From Korobacter sp963703075 (GTDB lineage Bacteria > Acidobacteriota > Terriglobia > Terriglobales > Acidobacteriaceae), in assembly GCA_963703075.1 (NCBI GenBank), contig OY969786.1, positions 248,001-312,000 on the forward strand: a stretch of DNA of 64,000 nt. Reading direction: 5' to 3'. Positions within the stretch are counted from its first letter, which is position 1, and each line of letters begins with the position of its first letter. A model generated the notes under the pieces. It had not been told where the DNA came from, made no database searches, and saw only the letters and a program-made list of their open reading frames with translations. Made by a program: the position numbers and the translations under genes. Below are positions 1-7,707 of this stretch, in pieces.

Positions 1-8
1 TCTAAACC

Positions 9-230
9 ATGCCTCGCACACGCAAGAAAGTTGAAATCAAGGCTGCCGCCAAGGGCGCGACCATCCAGATCAAGTGGGTGCGTTCGGGCATTCAGGCGCC
101 AGTGAAGCACAAGCTGGTGATCAAGGGTCTGGGATTCACCCGCCTCAACCAGGTAATCGTTCGCGAAGACTCGCCCTCGATCCGTGGCATGGTGGCCAAG
201 ATCCCGCACCTCGTCGAGATCGTCAGCTAG
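9..230 (+). CDS. rpmD: 50S ribosomal protein L30
   Basis: The 73-residue product matches ribosomal protein L30, a small protein of the large ribosomal subunit. The core reads IQIKWVRSGIQAPVKHK followed by LGFTRLNQVIVRED and ends with a VAKIPHLVEIV strand, the usual L30 fold. It is slightly longer than the typical 58-60 residues because of a basic N-terminal extension (PRTRKKVEIKAAAKG). It is the first gene in the window and is followed by rplO and secY, the standard spc operon order. The upstream partner rpsE would lie just outside the window. The identification is firm; the exact start could be a few codons downstream. Confidence 0.95.
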   Translation: MPRTRKKVEIKAAAKGATIQIKWVRSGIQAPVKHKLVIKGLGFTRLNQVIVREDSPSIRGMVAKIPHLVEIVS

Positions 231-245
231 GTTCAAGGTCTTTAA

Positions 246-362
246 CTAGGTTTGAGGTAGGTCGCCGCTTCAGCGGCGACACCAGACGACGAACACAATG
301 GGGCTTCAGCCCCTGCAGGACAGTGAGACGGACGAATCAGCGTCCGCTACAAGCGAGCGGTA
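246..362. repeat. REPIN-like palindrome cluster between rpmD and rplO
   Basis: This spacer contains a perfect hairpin at 261-280 (GTCGCCGCTTCAGCGGCGAC), a second at 300-313 (GGGGCTTCAGCCCC), and a weaker one near 340-360. The same CTTCAG/CTTTAG-centred palindromes recur at 3826-3930 and 7564-7688. Short, paired, GC-rich palindromes in intergenic positions are typical of REP/REPIN elements spread by RAYT-type transposases; no such transposase lies in this window. The element sits inside an operon, so it will be transcribed and folded. Confidence 0.75.
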
Positions 363-385
363 AATGTACCGCGACAGGAATGGAA

Positions 386-820
386 ATGAATCTCAGCAAT
401 TTGCGGGCACCGAAGAAGGCAGCAGAAAACAAGAAGCGCGTGGGCCGCGGTATGGGCTCAGGCATGGGCAAAACTTCCGCCCGCGGCCATAAAGGCCAGC
501 GCTCGCGCAGCGGTTCGCGCATGATGCGCGGCTTTGAAGGCGGCCAGATGCCGCTTCACCGTCGTTTGCCGAAGCGCGGCTTCACCAACATCTTCCGCGT
601 CGAATACGCCGTCGTGAACCTTGACCGCCTGGCCGAGCTCGGCGTGAAGGAGATCACCCCGGAAATCCTGGTGAAGCACAAGGTCGCCGGCAAGAACGAC
701 CTGATCAAAGTTCTCGGAACTGGCGAACTGAAGTCCGCCATCACCGTGAAGGCGCACAAATTTTCCAAGACGGCCGAAGAGAAAATCACCAAGGCGGGCG
801 GCAAGGCTGAGGTACTCTAG
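386..820 (+). CDS. rplO: 50S ribosomal protein L15
   Basis: The product is 144 residues and matches L15, a late-assembling 23S rRNA-binding protein. It has the characteristic N-terminus MNLSNLRAPKKA, the Gly/Arg-rich loop (GRGMGSGMGKTSARGHKGQ) and the FEGGQMPLHRRLPKRGF signature. The start at 386 is chosen because AGGA at 376-379 gives good spacing and because homologues begin MNLSNL. An in-frame ATG at 380 would add only two residues, and a much longer open frame upstream runs through the palindromic spacer and is not credible. secY begins five bases after the stop, indicating co-transcription and probably coupled translation. Confidence 0.96.
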   Translation: MNLSNLRAPKKAAENKKRVGRGMGSGMGKTSARGHKGQRSRSGSRMMRGFEGGQMPLHRRLPKRGFTNIFRVEYAVVNLDRLAELGVKEITPEILVKHKVAGKNDLIKVLGTGELKSAITVKAHKFSKTAEEKITKAGGKAEVL

Positions 821-825
821 TTTTT

Positions 826-2217
826 ATGTTTGAGAAGCTGGCCAACATCTTCAGAATTCCGGACCTGCGCAACCGCGTGCTGTTCACGCTGGCGCTGCTG
901 GCCGTCTATCGCCTGGGCGGGCATATCCCCACCCCGGGCGTCAACGCCGACATGCTGCAGCAGTTTTTCAACAACAATCGCGGCTCCGTGCTCGGCTTTG
1001 TCGATCTTTTCAGCGGTGGCCAGCTCCGCCGCCTCACCATCTTCGCCCTGGGTATCATGCCCTACATCACCGCCTCCATCATTCTTCAGCTCCTGACCGT
1101 GGTCTATGAACCGCTGGCCAAGCTGCAGAAGGAAGGCGAACTCGGGCGCAAGAAGATCACCCAGTGGACCCGCTACCTGACTTTCGGCCTGAGCGCGATG
1201 CAATCCTTCGGCATCGCCATGACCCTGCAACATCAGCCGGGCATGGTGTTGAACCCGGGCTGGGGCTTCGTCATGATGACCATGCTCACCCTCACCACCG
1301 GCAGCGTGTTCATCATGTGGCTGGGCGAACAGATCACCGAGCGCGGCGTCGGCAACGGCATGTCGCTGTTGATCTTTGCCGGCATCGTCGTCGGCCTGCC
1401 TCGCGGCGTCGCCGACCTGGTCGAAAAGATCAAGACTTCCTACTGGGGACCGTTTACCGTTCCCGCCATGCTGCTGCTGATCGTCGTCATGTTCCTGGTG
1501 GTGGCGTTCATCGTTTACGTGGAGCGCAGCGAGCGCCGCATCACGGTGCAGTATGCCAAGCGCATTGTCGGCCGCAAGATGATGGGCGGAAGCTCGACCT
1601 TCCTGCCCCTCCGGGTTAACTCGGGCGGCGTTATGCCGGTCATCTTCGCCTCCTCGATCTTGACCTTGCCGCAAACCATCGGCATTCTTCCCGGATTGAG
1701 CAAGTATCACTGGGTGAAGAGCCTGACCGACCAGCTCAAGTGGGGCGAGCCGCTCTACACGCTGCTGTATGCCCTGGGCATCATCTTCTTCGCGTATTTC
1801 TATGTGTCGATCGTCTTTAACCCGAACGACGTAGCCGACAACATGCGGAAATACGGAGGGTTTATCCCGGGCATTCGGCCGGGCGCCCGGACATCGAATT
1901 ACATCAACGAGATTCTCACCCGCATCACACTTGTGGGTGCTCTATACCTGATCGTGATCAGCTTCATTCCCGAGTGGATGATGGTCGGATTGCATCTCAA
2001 CCACCTGCCGTTGTGGTTGGGAGGCGGGTTGTTTGATAAGCTGCCCAACTGGATGACCACCGGCCTTGGCGTCACCTTCTACTTCGGCGGCACTTCGCTG
2101 CTGATCGTCGTCGGCGTGGCTATGGATACGGTGCAGCAGATTGAGTCGCAGCTGATCATGCGGCATTATGAGGGTTTCACCCCACGGAGCGGCCGTATCA
2201 AAGGCCGCCGTTGGTAG
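826..2217 (+). CDS. secY: Protein translocase subunit SecY
   Basis: At 463 residues this is a full-length SecY, the channel-forming subunit of the SecYEG translocon in the inner membrane. The N-terminus (FRIPDLRNRVLFTLALLAVYRLGGHIPTPGVN) contains the first helix and the plug-side loop. The sequence has about ten hydrophobic segments and conserved elements such as GIMPYITASIILQLL, ITERGVGNGMSLLIFAGI and GVMPVIFASSIL. The C-terminal tail ends in SGRIKGRRW. It follows rplO directly in the spc operon and precedes adk after a palindrome-rich spacer. The identification is secure. Confidence 0.97.
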   Translation: MFEKLANIFRIPDLRNRVLFTLALLAVYRLGGHIPTPGVNADMLQQFFNNNRGSVLGFVDLFSGGQLRRLTIFALGIMPYITASIILQLLTVVYEPLAKLQKEGELGRKKITQWTRYLTFGLSAMQSFGIAMTLQHQPGMVLNPGWGFVMMTMLTLTTGSVFIMWLGEQITERGVGNGMSLLIFAGIVVGLPRGVADLVEKIKTSYWGPFTVPAMLLLIVVMFLVVAFIVYVERSERRITVQYAKRIVGRKMMGGSSTFLPLRVNSGGVMPVIFASSILTLPQTIGILPGLSKYHWVKSLTDQLKWGEPLYTLLYALGIIFFAYFYVSIVFNPNDVADNMRKYGGFIPGIRPGARTSNYINEILTRITLVGALYLIVISFIPEWMMVGLHLNHLPLWLGGGLFDKLPNWMTTGLGVTFYFGGTSLLIVVGVAMDTVQQIESQLIMRHYEGFTPRSGRIKGRRW

Positions 2218-2256
2218 TTGTCAGTTCTTGCTGTTTTTTCTGTGCAGTCGTCGTAA

Positions 2257-2316
2257 AGCGGCTACCGGGAGGCCGCTGGCGCTAAGCGCCGGAAGAGAGC
2301 GCTTCGTTTGCTCTCT
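2257..2316. repeat. Three stacked hairpins between secY and adk
   Basis: The 109-base spacer holds three consecutive inverted repeats: AGCGGC...GCCGCT (2257-2277), GGCGCTAAGCGCC (2278-2290) and AGAGAGCGCTTCGTTTGCTCTCT (2294-2316). They resemble the other palindromes of this operon. There is no T-run after the last stem, so a terminator is unlikely. A role in RNA processing or stability is possible but unproven. Confidence 0.6.
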
Positions 2317-2326
2317 GGGCGAACGG

Positions 2327-3067
2327 ATGAATACACAAGCTTCTACGGGAAGTATTGTGCAAACGCGAACTCATAACGTCGGTCCGGTGATTTTGTTCGG
2401 ACCGCCCGGAGCAGGCAAGGGAACGCAGTCCAAGAAATTATTGGAGCTGCTGAAAATCCCGCAGATTTCCACCGGCGACATCCTCAGGGAAAACGTCGCT
2501 CAGGGAACTGGGTGGGGGAAGCAGGCCAAGGCCGCCATGGAGAGCGGGAACCTGGTTTCAGACTTCATCGTCTGCGCCATGGTTGCCGAACGCCTCGGTC
2601 AGCCAGATACCCGGCGGGGATTCATCCTCGATGGGTTTCCCCGTACCGTCGCCCAGGCCGAATGGCTGGATAAGTTGTTATGCGGCAAGCTCTTTGAAAG
2701 TACCCGTGTGCACACAGCATGTGAAGTGCCACCCATTGTGATTTCCATTAAGGTGGACTATAATCAATTGCTGCAAAGGCTTACCGGACGTCGTATCTGT
2801 CCCGTCTGCGGCACCATCTACAACGTTTATTCGAAGCCCCCCAAGGTTGAGGGAATTTGCGACCTTGAGGGTGCAACGCTTGTAACGCGGCAAGATGACC
2901 GCGAGGAAGTCATTGCCGGGCGTCTGAAAGCGTACGAGCAGCAGACTCTTCCTCTTGAGAACTATTACCGTGCTCAGGGCCGTCTGTTTGAAGTCGACGG
3001 CAACGCGCCTGAGGGCCGGATCACAGAGGAGATGTTGAGTCTGATCGAGCATGGCAATCATCTGTAA
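2327..3067 (+). CDS. adk: Adenylate kinase (zinc-type LID)
   Basis: Adenylate kinase interconverts ATP + AMP and 2 ADP in the cytoplasm. The 246-residue product has the P-loop GPPGAGKGT near residue 25, the AMP-site motif QISTGDILR and the segment GFILDGFPRTVAQAEWLD. The LID carries a CPVC...CDLEG pattern with three Cys and one Asp, as in metal-binding LIDs of some adenylate kinases (an inference for this protein). The ATG at 2327 is used, giving about 20 residues before the P-loop region. The reading frame is open further upstream only through the hairpin spacer. Its 3' end overlaps map by 17 bases, so the two are probably translationally coupled. Confidence 0.95.
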   Translation: MNTQASTGSIVQTRTHNVGPVILFGPPGAGKGTQSKKLLELLKIPQISTGDILRENVAQGTGWGKQAKAAMESGNLVSDFIVCAMVAERLGQPDTRRGFILDGFPRTVAQAEWLDKLLCGKLFESTRVHTACEVPPIVISIKVDYNQLLQRLTGRRICPVCGTIYNVYSKPPKVEGICDLEGATLVTRQDDREEVIAGRLKAYEQQTLPLENYYRAQGRLFEVDGNAPEGRITEEMLSLIEHGNHL

Positions 3068-3803
3068 GTCATCTGCTGAGATAGAAAAGATGCGCCGCAG
3101 CGGGCGTATCGTGCGTCAGGTGCTGGACGCGGTCAAGGTCCTGGTAGCTCCCGGTGTCACCACCATGGATTTGGAGCGGGCGGCGGAGAAGAAGATCCGC
3201 GAGCTCGGCGCCAAGCCGGCATTTAAGGGTTATTACGATTACCCCTGCGTGCTCTGCACTTCGGTCAATGAAGAGATCGTGCATGGCATCCCGTCCGAGC
3301 GGCGGGCGCTCAAGAGTGGCGACATCGTTTCCATCGATTGCGGGGTGGTGCTGGACGGCTACTACGGCGATTCCGCAATCACCGTTCCGGTCGGCGATGC
3401 GATCAGCACTGAATTGACCAGGCTGCTCGAAGTGACGGAAGAGTCGCTGTACAAGGGCATCGATGCGGTACGCGTCGGTCATACCCTCGGCGATGTTGGT
3501 TCGGCCGTGCAGCAGCACGTGGAAGCCAACGGCTTCAGCGTGGTGCGCGAGTTCGTGGGCCACGGCATCGGGACCCGGTTGCACGAAGATCCGCAGGTTC
3601 CGAATTACGGGACCCAGGGGCAGGGCTCGAGGTTGCGCGAGGGCATGGTGCTCGCCATCGAGCCGATGGTGAACGTGGGTAAGCCGGGAACGCGTACGTT
3701 GGAGGATCATTGGACCGCCGTGACCGCCGACGGCAGCTATAGCGCTCATTTCGAGCACTGTGTCGCGGTAACCCGGGATGGCCCGGTGATTTTGACGAAG
3801 TAG
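3051..3803 (+). CDS. map: Methionine aminopeptidase type I (operon copy)
   Basis: This 250-residue enzyme removes the N-terminal methionine from nascent proteins. It shows the type I 'pita-bread' signatures: VNEEIVHGIPSERRAL, SIDCGVVLDGYYGDSAIT carrying two Asp metal ligands, GHGIGTRLHEDPQVPN with the His ligand, AIEPM with a Glu ligand and HFEHCVAVT with the last Glu. The ATG lies inside the end of adk with a 17-base overlap. A second, divergent map is present at 33645-34391. This copy is in the canonical operon position between adk and infA and is probably the housekeeping enzyme. Confidence 0.95.
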   Translation: MAIICKSSAEIEKMRRSGRIVRQVLDAVKVLVAPGVTTMDLERAAEKKIRELGAKPAFKGYYDYPCVLCTSVNEEIVHGIPSERRALKSGDIVSIDCGVVLDGYYGDSAITVPVGDAISTELTRLLEVTEESLYKGIDAVRVGHTLGDVGSAVQQHVEANGFSVVREFVGHGIGTRLHEDPQVPNYGTQGQGSRLREGMVLAIEPMVNVGKPGTRTLEDHWTAVTADGSYSAHFEHCVAVTRDGPVILTK

Positions 3804-3825
3804 GTCGGCACGTTCCGCCGCCCGA

Positions 3826-3930
3826 GGGTTTGAGTTAGCCACCGCTTGAGCGGCGCGCAAGCATTTGAGGTAGGTCGCACCTTTAGGTGCGACATCAGGA
3901 ACCGAAACCAGAGTGGGCTTTAGCCCCTGA
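3826..3930. repeat. REPIN-like palindromes between map and infA
   Basis: The segment includes CCGCTTGAGCGG (near 3841), the hairpin GTCGCACCTTTAGGTGCGAC (near 3874-3893) and GGGCTTTAGCCCC (near 3915). The layout (TAGGTCGC-stem, about 20 bases, GGGCTTTAGCCC) is the same as at 246-325, which supports one mobile repeat family rather than unrelated hairpins. It is followed directly by the infA tandem repeat. Confidence 0.72.
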
Positions 3931-4294
3931 GGTTGAGGCGTCCTGGCCGAAATCCCGAGCGTAGCCGAGGGATCTTCGAGAGAGAGGCAACAAAGGTTGA
4001 AGAGCAAAGGAATGCATGAGTAAGGAAGACGCGATTGAAGTTGAGGCGTCTTTGGCGGCGTCTGAGCCGCCAGCCGAAATCCCGAGGGGAGCCGAGGGAT
4101 CTTCGGAGAGAGGCAACAAAGGTTGAAGAGCAAAGGAATGCATGAGTAAGGAAGACGCGATTGAAGTTGAGGCGTCTTTGGCGGCGTCTGAGCCGCCAGC
4201 CGAAATCCCGAGCGGAGCTGAGGGATCTTCGAGAGAGAGGCAACAAAGGTTGAAGAGCAAAGGAATGCATGAGTAAGGAAGACGCGATTGAAGT
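3931..4294 (+). repeat. Tandem triplication of the infA translation start region
   Basis: A unit of 126-127 bases is repeated head to tail. The string CAAAGGAATGCATGAGTAAG, that is, Shine-Dalgarno, start codon and first codons of infA, occurs with ATGs at 4016, 4142 and 4269. Units 1 and 2 differ at only a few positions, one of which is a one-base indel. A partial, shorter unit precedes them (3931-4015) and contains the rest of the repeat without the inner GGCGGCGTCTGAGCCGCC hairpin. Only the third ATG continues into full infA. The first two open short frames of 36 and 44 codons that begin MSKEDAIEV like IF-1. Confidence 0.92.
4142..4276 (+). other. Upstream ORF duplicating the infA N-terminus
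   Basis: This 44-codon frame starts with the same ribosome-binding site and first nine codons as infA, then reads through the repeat unit and stops at TAA 4274-4276, eight bases into the true infA frame. The arrangement is typical of translational coupling by overlap. A sister frame of 36 codons lies at 4016-4126. Whether either peptide is made is unknown; they may be by-products of tandem duplication. Confidence 0.4.
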
Positions 4295-4487
4295 GATGGC
4301 GGTGGTCGTCGAACCACTGCCCAATGCCATGTTCAAGGTTGAACTGGAAAACAAGCATCAGGTGCTGGCGCACGTGTCCGGCAAGATGCGCAAAAACTTC
4401 ATTCGTATCCTTCCCGGGGACCGGGTCGCGGTGGAACTCTCACCCTACGATCTAACCCGCGGGCGCATTGTTTATAGATATAAATAA
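4269..4487 (+). CDS. infA: Translation initiation factor IF-1
   Basis: The 72-residue product is IF-1, which occupies the ribosomal A site during initiation. It is a single OB-fold S1-like domain with the expected landmarks: MSKEDAIEV at the start, LPNAMFKVELEN, VLAHVSGKMRKNFIRILPGDRV and a terminal YDLTRGRIVYRYK. Length is exactly that of the family. The start at 4269 is the third of three tandem copies of the same initiation region, and it is the only one in frame with the whole protein. It is followed by rpmJ, rpsM and rpsK as expected. Confidence 0.97.
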   Translation: MSKEDAIEVMAVVVEPLPNAMFKVELENKHQVLAHVSGKMRKNFIRILPGDRVAVELSPYDLTRGRIVYRYK

Positions 4488-4543
4488 AACCCCACCCTTC
4501 GCGCAGCTCAGGATGGGGCACCCAGAGAGAACGAGAGAAGTCA

Positions 4544-4657
4544 ATGAAGGTTCGGGCATCGGTTAAGAAAATTTGCGACAAGTGCAAGGTCATCCGCCGC
4601 CACGGTGTGGTGCGCGTGATCTGCGAAAACGCGAAGCATAAGCAGCGGCAAGGCTAA
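4544..4657 (+). CDS. rpmJ: 50S ribosomal protein L36
   Basis: The 37-codon frame begins MKVRASVKKICDKCKVIRR and ends ENAKHKQRQG, which is the classical zinc-binding L36 with a CxxC pair, a third Cys (VRVICENAKHK) and His as ligands. It is too short for most gene finders but is unmistakable. It lies between infA and rpsM, its conserved place. The 56-base spacer before it holds a CCCCACCC...GGGGCACCC imperfect palindrome similar to those at 17674 and 33607. Confidence 0.96.
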   Translation: MKVRASVKKICDKCKVIRRHGVVRVICENAKHKQRQG

Positions 4658-4720
4658 ACTACCCCACCAGGCGCCCTAAGCGCTCGCCGGGGACCCGCAA
4701 GGGACGAGGGTTACAAGAAA

Positions 4721-5104
4721 ATGGCACGTATTGCAGGCGTGGATCTTCCGCGCAATAAGTACATCAACATCGCGCTGACCTACATCTTCGGCATCGGCAA
4801 CTCGCGCGCGGCGGCAATCCTGGCGGAAGCCAACGTGGACGCCACGCGCAAGGTTTCGGACCTGACCGAAGAAGAAGCTAACCGCATCCGCACTGCGATC
4901 GAGAACGGCAGCTCGGTGGAAGGCGACCTCCGCAAGGATGTCTCCATGCACATCAAGCGGCTCATCGAAATCGGCTCCTATCGCGGCTATCGTCATCGCC
5001 GCAGCTTGCCGGTCCGCGGACAACGCACCCACACCAACGCGCGTACCCGCAAAGGCCCACGCAAGGGCACCGTGGCGAACAAGAAAAAAGCGACAGCGAA
5101 GTAA
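4721..5104 (+). CDS. rpsM: 30S ribosomal protein S13
   Basis: The 127-residue product is S13, located in the head of the small subunit where it contacts S19 and the P-site tRNA. It begins MARIAGVDLPRNKYINIALTY and contains the helix-two-turns-helix segment GIGNSRAAAIL and the basic C-terminal tail (RGQRTHTNARTRKGPRKGTV). Length and motifs match the family. A short Ala/Lys extension (ANKKKATAK) closes the protein. rpsK starts 15 bases later. Confidence 0.97.
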   Translation: MARIAGVDLPRNKYINIALTYIFGIGNSRAAAILAEANVDATRKVSDLTEEEANRIRTAIENGSSVEGDLRKDVSMHIKRLIEIGSYRGYRHRRSLPVRGQRTHTNARTRKGPRKGTVANKKKATAK

Positions 5105-5119
5105 AAGGCGAATTGAGAC

Positions 5120-5548
5120 ATGGCTAAAGCTGCAACCACCGGCGCTGCCGGCGAGAAAAAAGGCAAGACTGGCAAGAAGTTCAAGAAGAAGGAACGCAAG
5201 CACGTTCCCCATGGACTGGCGCACATCCAGGCGTCGTTCAATAACACCATCGTCACCATCAGCGATCCTTCGGGAAACGTGGTGTCGTGGAAGAGCTCGG
5301 GTTCGCTCGGCTTTCGCGGATCGCGTAAGGGCACGCCCTTTGCCGCTCAGCAGGCTGCCATGAACGCCGCTAACGCCGCGCGCGATCACGGGATGCGTAG
5401 CCTCGATGTCCGTGTCAGCGGTCCCGGCTCGGGCCGTGAGTCCGCGGTGCGTGCTTTAGCCGCTGCCGGTCTCGACGTGCGCGTCATTCGTGACGTGACC
5501 CCGATTCCCCATAACGGCTGCCGTCCGCCTAAGCGCCGCCGAGTCTGA
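5120..5548 (+). CDS. rpsK: 30S ribosomal protein S11
   Basis: S11 forms part of the platform of the 30S subunit. The 142-residue product has a lysine-rich N-terminal extension of about 30 residues, then the conserved body: HIQASFNNTIVTISDPSGN, SLGFRGSRKGTPFAAQQAA, VRVSGPGSGRESAVRALAA and the terminal IPHNGCRPPKRRRV. It is co-directional and closely spaced with rpsM. The spacer to rpsD (5549-5720) holds a GTGGGTGCCCCAT...AGGGTGGG palindrome-like segment and no gene. Confidence 0.97.
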   Translation: MAKAATTGAAGEKKGKTGKKFKKKERKHVPHGLAHIQASFNNTIVTISDPSGNVVSWKSSGSLGFRGSRKGTPFAAQQAAMNAANAARDHGMRSLDVRVSGPGSGRESAVRALAAAGLDVRVIRDVTPIPHNGCRPPKRRRV

Positions 5549-5720
5549 TCCCACGAGGCTGTGGGTGCCCCATGCTTCTCCAAAGGAGAGGGTGGGCGGG
5601 AAGCACAGCGAACAGCTGCGAAGCAGTTGTTTAGAATTGAATTTGATCGGGAAGACCGGACCGCCAAGTCCCGTAAACCGATCGCAACCGAACGGATGAT
5701 CCGTTCGCCAGGAGAAAAAA

Positions 5721-6350
5721 TTGGCACGTTACAAAGATGCAGTCTGTCGCCTCTGCCGCCGCGAGGGCATGAAGTTGTTCCTCAAGGGGCAGAAGTGCTT
5801 CACCGATAAATGTCCCATTGAAAAGCGCAACTTTGCGCCTGGCCAGCACGGCAAGGACCGCAAGGCCAAGATCGTGGGCTACGGCCTTCAGCTTCGCGAG
5901 AAGCAGAAGACCAAGCGCATGTACTTCGCGCAGGAAAACCAGTTCCGCAACTACTTCGAGAAGGCAGCGGCAACGCAGGGCGTCACCGGCGAAATGTTGC
6001 TCCAGCAGCTGGAGCGCCGCCTCGATAACGTCGTCTACCGCCTCGGCTTCGCCACCGCGCGCCGCCAGGCCCGCCAGCTGGTGCGTCACGGTCACATCCA
6101 CGTGAATGGGCGCAAGGTCAACATTCCCTCGTACCAGGTGAGCGTCGGAGACGAGGTCGTGATTCGCGAACGTAGCAAGGAACTGACGATCCTCGGACAG
6201 ATTAAGGAATTGACCAGCCATCAGACGTCGCCGGCGTGGCTCGAAGTCAATCGCGATAATTGGAGCGGACGCGTTCTCAGCCTACCCAAGCGCGATGAAA
6301 TCGCCCTGCCTGTCAACGAACAGCTGATCGTCGAGTTGTACAGCAAATAA
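5721..6350 (+). CDS. rpsD: 30S ribosomal protein S4 (zinc-containing form)
   Basis: The 209-residue product is S4, a primary 16S rRNA-binding protein that often acts as translational repressor of its own operon. It starts with TTG at 5721, supported by GGAG at 5711-5714 and by the conserved N-terminus MARYKDAVCRLCRREG. The N-terminal domain has the four Cys of the C+ zinc form (CRLC, then CFTDKC). The S4 RNA-binding domain follows around residue 95 (LERRLDNVVYRLGFATARRQARQLVRHGHI). It is preceded by a 172-base spacer, long enough to hold regulatory RNA. Confidence 0.96.
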   Translation: MARYKDAVCRLCRREGMKLFLKGQKCFTDKCPIEKRNFAPGQHGKDRKAKIVGYGLQLREKQKTKRMYFAQENQFRNYFEKAAATQGVTGEMLLQQLERRLDNVVYRLGFATARRQARQLVRHGHIHVNGRKVNIPSYQVSVGDEVVIRERSKELTILGQIKELTSHQTSPAWLEVNRDNWSGRVLSLPKRDEIALPVNEQLIVELYSK

Positions 6351-6463
6351 GGATGAATTTGGCGAGTGGCCATCGGGGCCATTCGCCTTGTTCCTAATCG
6401 TCGCGCCAGTTCAGCCGGACATCGTCCGTGCAGCATGGCCGAATTGAGTAATAGGAGACAAGA

Positions 6464-7543
6464 ATGCTCTGGAAGGGATTTCAAAAACCCAAGCGTCTCG
6501 CGTTTGACTCGGAATCATTGACGGATAAATACGGTCATTTCTGGGCCCAGCCGTTCGAGCGCGGCTTCGGAACCACGATTGGCAATGCGCTGCGCCGCGT
6601 ATTGCTTTCCTCAATCGAAGGCGCGGCCATCACCGCCGTCAAGATCGAAGGCGTCCTGCACGAATTTCAATCGATCCAAGGCGTCGTCGAGGATGCGACT
6701 GACATCATCCTCAACCTGAAGCAGATACCGTTCCGCCTCAGCGGCGACGCGCCGAAAGCCATCTACCTGCGCGCCGAACAGCCGGGCATCGTTACCTCCG
6801 GCATGATCGAGACCGACGCCGATGTCGAAATCCTCGACAAGGACGTCTACATCGCGACCATCAGCGAGGGCGGCAAGCTCGACATGGAGATGCGGCTTAA
6901 GAAGGGCCGCGGTTACGTCTCCGCCGACAAGAACTTCGACGAGGACCTCGGTCTCGGTTTCATTCCGATCGATTCCGTGCACTCGCCGGTTCGTAAGTGC
7001 AACTACGCGGTGGAAGCTGCCCGTCTTGGCCAGATCACCGACTACGACAAGCTTTCCATCGAAGTGTGGACCAACGGCTCCGTGAATCCGGCCGACGCGC
7101 TCGGCCTCGCCGCGAAGCTGCTGAAAGACCACATGAACATCTTCATCAACTTCGAGGAAGAGATCGAAGCTTCGCACGCGGAAGATCGCAAGCCTGAAAT
7201 TCGCAACGAGAACCTCAACCGTTCCGTCGAAGAGCTCGAGCTTTCGGTGCGCAGCTACAACTGCCTGAAGAACGCCAATATCCAGACCATTGGCGAATTG
7301 GTGCAGAAGTCGGAAGCAGAAATGCTCAAGACCAAGAACTTCGGCCGGAAGTCGCTCAACGAGATCAAGGAAATCCTGGCCTCAATGGGACTCAGCCTCG
7401 GCATGAAGATCGACGAGCAGGGCAATGCAGTCGCGCCCGCTCCGGGTTCGCAGCCAACCGTTACCCCCAGCTACGGTGGATACGGTGGGGGCGGATACGG
7501 CGGCGGTGGCTTCGGTGGCGGCGGCGAGAACCCCGGCTTCTAG
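6464..7543 (+). CDS. rpoA: DNA-directed RNA polymerase subunit alpha
   Basis: The alpha subunit dimerises to nucleate RNA polymerase assembly, and its C-terminal domain contacts UP elements and activators. The 359-residue product has the N-terminal assembly domain (FGTTIGNALRRVLLSSIEGAAITAVKI) and the C-terminal helix-hairpin-helix domain (ELELSVRSYNCLKNANIQTI, then KNFGRKSLNEIKEILASMGL). It is longer than the usual 315-330 residues because of a glycine-rich tail of roughly 25 residues (GGYGGGGYGGGGFGGGG) after the last helix. It follows rpsD and precedes rplQ, as in the alpha operon. Confidence 0.97.
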   Translation: MLWKGFQKPKRLAFDSESLTDKYGHFWAQPFERGFGTTIGNALRRVLLSSIEGAAITAVKIEGVLHEFQSIQGVVEDATDIILNLKQIPFRLSGDAPKAIYLRAEQPGIVTSGMIETDADVEILDKDVYIATISEGGKLDMEMRLKKGRGYVSADKNFDEDLGLGFIPIDSVHSPVRKCNYAVEAARLGQITDYDKLSIEVWTNGSVNPADALGLAAKLLKDHMNIFINFEEEIEASHAEDRKPEIRNENLNRSVEELELSVRSYNCLKNANIQTIGELVQKSEAEMLKTKNFGRKSLNEIKEILASMGLSLGMKIDEQGNAVAPAPGSQPTVTPSYGGYGGGGYGGGGFGGGGENPGF

Positions 7544-7563
7544 TTGAAATGGCTTTCGCTGTG

Positions 7564-7688
7564 AGATAGCCCGCCGCTTCAGTGGCGGGATCTCACCGAA
7601 GCTGAGAAGAAAGGGGCTTTAGCCCCAGCGGGTAAAGCGGCGCTTCAGCGCCCCGTCGCCCGACAAAAATTCAAGGGGCTTCAGCCCC
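7564..7688. repeat. REPIN-like palindrome array between rpoA and rplQ
   Basis: Four palindromes stand in a row: CCCGCCGCTTCAGTGGCGGG (7571-7590), GGGGCTTTAGCCCC (7613-7626), GGCGCTTCAGCGCC (7639-7652) and GGGGCTTCAGCCCC (7675-7688). All share the CTTCAG/CTTTAG centre seen at 261 and 3874. The last one ends about 20 bases before the rplQ start, so it could affect rplQ translation. Confidence 0.78.
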
Positions 7689-7707
7689 CGCGGTAGAGGA
7701 AACGACA

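Noticed and set aside
3931..4294. CRISPR array
   Set aside because: Units of 126-127 bases are directly adjacent with no unique spacers, and each contains a start of infA. No cas gene is in the window.
3069..4373. 434-codon - strand frame across map and the infA repeat
   Set aside because: It is antisense to a certain methionine aminopeptidase, and its repeated peptide comes only from the tandem DNA repeat at 3931-4294.
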